Shown piece by piece: positions 6,682 through 7,088 of a DNA stretch of 7,088 nucleotides (within the stretch, counting starts at the first letter, position 1; each line of letters begins with the position of its first letter). Location: NCBI GenBank assembly GCA_019307645.1, contig JAFDJF010000116.1:1-7088 (forward strand). The letters run 5' to 3'. The notes beneath the pieces were generated by a model. The model was not told where the DNA came from, searched no databases, and saw only the letters and a list, made by a program, of their open reading frames with translations. The translations under genes were made by a program, and so were the position numbers. The stretch is from Deltaproteobacteria bacterium. Lineage in GTDB: Bacteria > Desulfobacterota > DSM-4660 > Desulfatiglandales > Desulfatiglandaceae.

Positions 6682-6790
6682 TCCATTTTACATTGAGTGT
6701 CCGTCCAGAAATGAGATATTTTGTTCAAGGTCAAGGCATGCGAAGATTGGACAAAATAGCCATTTATGGATGGGCACTAGTTATAATGGA
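6682..6790. repeat. Long imperfect inverted repeat in the dikinase leader
   Basis: The strongest arms are 6696-6728 and 6747-6778. Both read, after reverse-complementing one, as AGTG-x-CC-x-TCCA-x-AAATG followed by TATTTTGT-x-CAA, with about six mismatches or indels in 33 positions. Weaker pairing continues outward through TCCATT (6682-6687) and AATGGA (6785-6790). The 18-base loop contains GCATGC. Read as RNA from the minus strand it would form a long hairpin ending just upstream of the ribosome binding site. It is non-coding and could be a dispersed repeat or a cis-regulatory leader. Confidence 0.7.
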
Positions 6791-6809
6791 TGAAGCTACT
6801 GCAAGTCGA
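6780..6809 (-). promoter_or_regulatory. Candidate promoter for the dikinase gene
   Basis: On the minus strand TCGACT (6809-6804) and TATAAC (6785-6780) are separated by 18 bp, matching consensus 4/6 and 5/6. Start would be near 6773, leaving a leader of about 107 bases that contains nearly all of the inverted repeat 6682-6790. The -10 box overlaps the end of that repeat. Confidence 0.25.
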
Positions 6810-6993
6810 TAATAAACTGAGATAACAATTCCGAACAATAAAAAAATACAGTAACTACTCAGGTTCAATGGTTCACGGTTTCCCGCTTTCGCTTCAGACG
6901 GGATCTACGCTTCGCTCCGACAGTCAAGGTTAAAGCGATGAAGGAGGGGCTCTATTCTTTAGACAAATACCCTGTTCATCCGATTTTTTGACA

Positions 6994-7010
6994 TGCCAAA
7001 CGGTTTGGCA
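6994..7010. promoter_or_regulatory. 17-bp perfect palindrome, possible operator
   Basis: TGCCAAACGGTTTGGCA has 8-bp arms around a central G. It directly follows TTGACA (6988-6993), so it would fill a 17-bp promoter spacer. The hexamer after it (CACAAA) is a poor -10 box, and there is no T tract for a terminator. It could be an operator for a dimeric regulator or simply a stem within the surrounding repeat element. Confidence 0.35.
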
Positions 7011-7050
7011 CACAAAGTCCAAAGAACACGCTATGTCGCTCTGGAAACAT

Positions 7051-7076
7051 GAAGAAAATCCCGCTAAATCGGGATT
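7051..7076 (-). terminator. Candidate intrinsic terminator for a gene beyond the right edge
   Basis: AATCCCG (7057-7063) and CGGGATT (7070-7076) form a perfect 7-bp stem with a 6-base loop. On the minus strand the stem is followed by a short T-rich run (TTCTTC, continuing the stem's TT). It would stop transcripts entering leftward from outside the window. The T tract is weak, and the stem also belongs to the palindromic element, so this is tentative. Confidence 0.3.
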
Positions 7077-7088
7077 AACCGTGAACCG

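Larger units (their letters stand above)
6670..7088. other. Gene-free stretch upstream of the dikinase gene
   Basis: No frame above about 30 codons with a credible start is seen on either strand. The stretch contains two separate palindromic elements (6682-6790 and 6870-7087), a promoter-like pair facing the dikinase gene, a 17-bp palindrome at 6994-7010 and a terminator-like hairpin at 7051-7076. Between 6791 and 6869 there is only A/T-rich sequence without recognisable content apart from that promoter's -35 box. Confidence 0.7.
6870..7088. repeat. Inverted-repeat-bounded element at the right edge
   Basis: GGTTCACGGTT (6870-6880) and AACCGTGAACC (7077-7087) are perfect 11-bp inverted copies about 200 bp apart. 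Each is followed inward by a CCCG-type stem: TCCCG/CGGGA at 6881-6885 and 6899-6903 on the left, and AATCCCG/CGGGATT at 7057-7063 and 7070-7076 on the right. A further GGTTCA lies at 6862-6867. There is no coding capacity inside. It resembles a MITE-like non-autonomous element. The right terminus is one base from the window edge, so the true end and any target duplication cannot be seen. Confidence 0.55.

Noticed and set aside
6938..7052. Two tiny plus-strand frames (17 codons from ATG 6938 and 19 codons from ATG 6993)
   Set aside because: They lack ribosome binding sites and resemblance to known peptides, and they fall inside the palindromic element, one of them across its central palindrome.

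Overview
The window looks like chromosomal DNA from a Gram-negative bacterium, most likely a Desulfobacterota (Desulfobacterales-type) or related environmental proteobacterium. This placement is an inference. It rests on a tripartite tricarboxylate transporter (TTT) locus, a lipoprotein-type solute receptor, a rifampin-phosphotransferase-like dikinase, and intergenic palindromic repeats of a style I associate with that group. No rRNA, tRNA, CRISPR array or transposase gene is visible.

Layout, left to right. Bases 1-356 hold the C-terminal end of a sulfatase/LTA-synthase-family membrane enzyme that begins outside the window. A 39-codon single-span membrane ORF (394-513) follows. Next are tctC (548-1564, lipoprotein solute receptor), a 367-bp non-coding gap (1565-1931), tctB (1932-2441) and tctA (2441-3925), all on the + strand. 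The convergent minus-strand gene at 4105-6666 encodes an 853-residue PEP-synthase/RPH-like protein. The last 422 bp carry no convincing gene.

TctC, TctB and TctA should form one secondary transporter. TctC captures an organic anion outside the inner membrane and delivers it to the TctA permease with its small partner TctB. The substrate cannot be read from the sequence. The dikinase-like enzyme has the ATP-binding and swivelling phosphohistidine domains of the PEP-synthase family but lacks the C-terminal PEP/pyruvate barrel. It should therefore phosphorylate some other acceptor, held by its divergent middle domain.

The most unusual aspect is the intergenic DNA. Four different palindromic elements occupy the gaps: 1642-1853, 4001-4111, 6682-6790 and 6870-7087. 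The first splits tctC from tctBA, lies between 8-bp direct repeats, contains a promoter-like sequence, and is followed by a strong terminator hairpin just before tctB. The third would fold as a long hairpin in the leader of the dikinase gene. The second overlaps that gene's stop codon.
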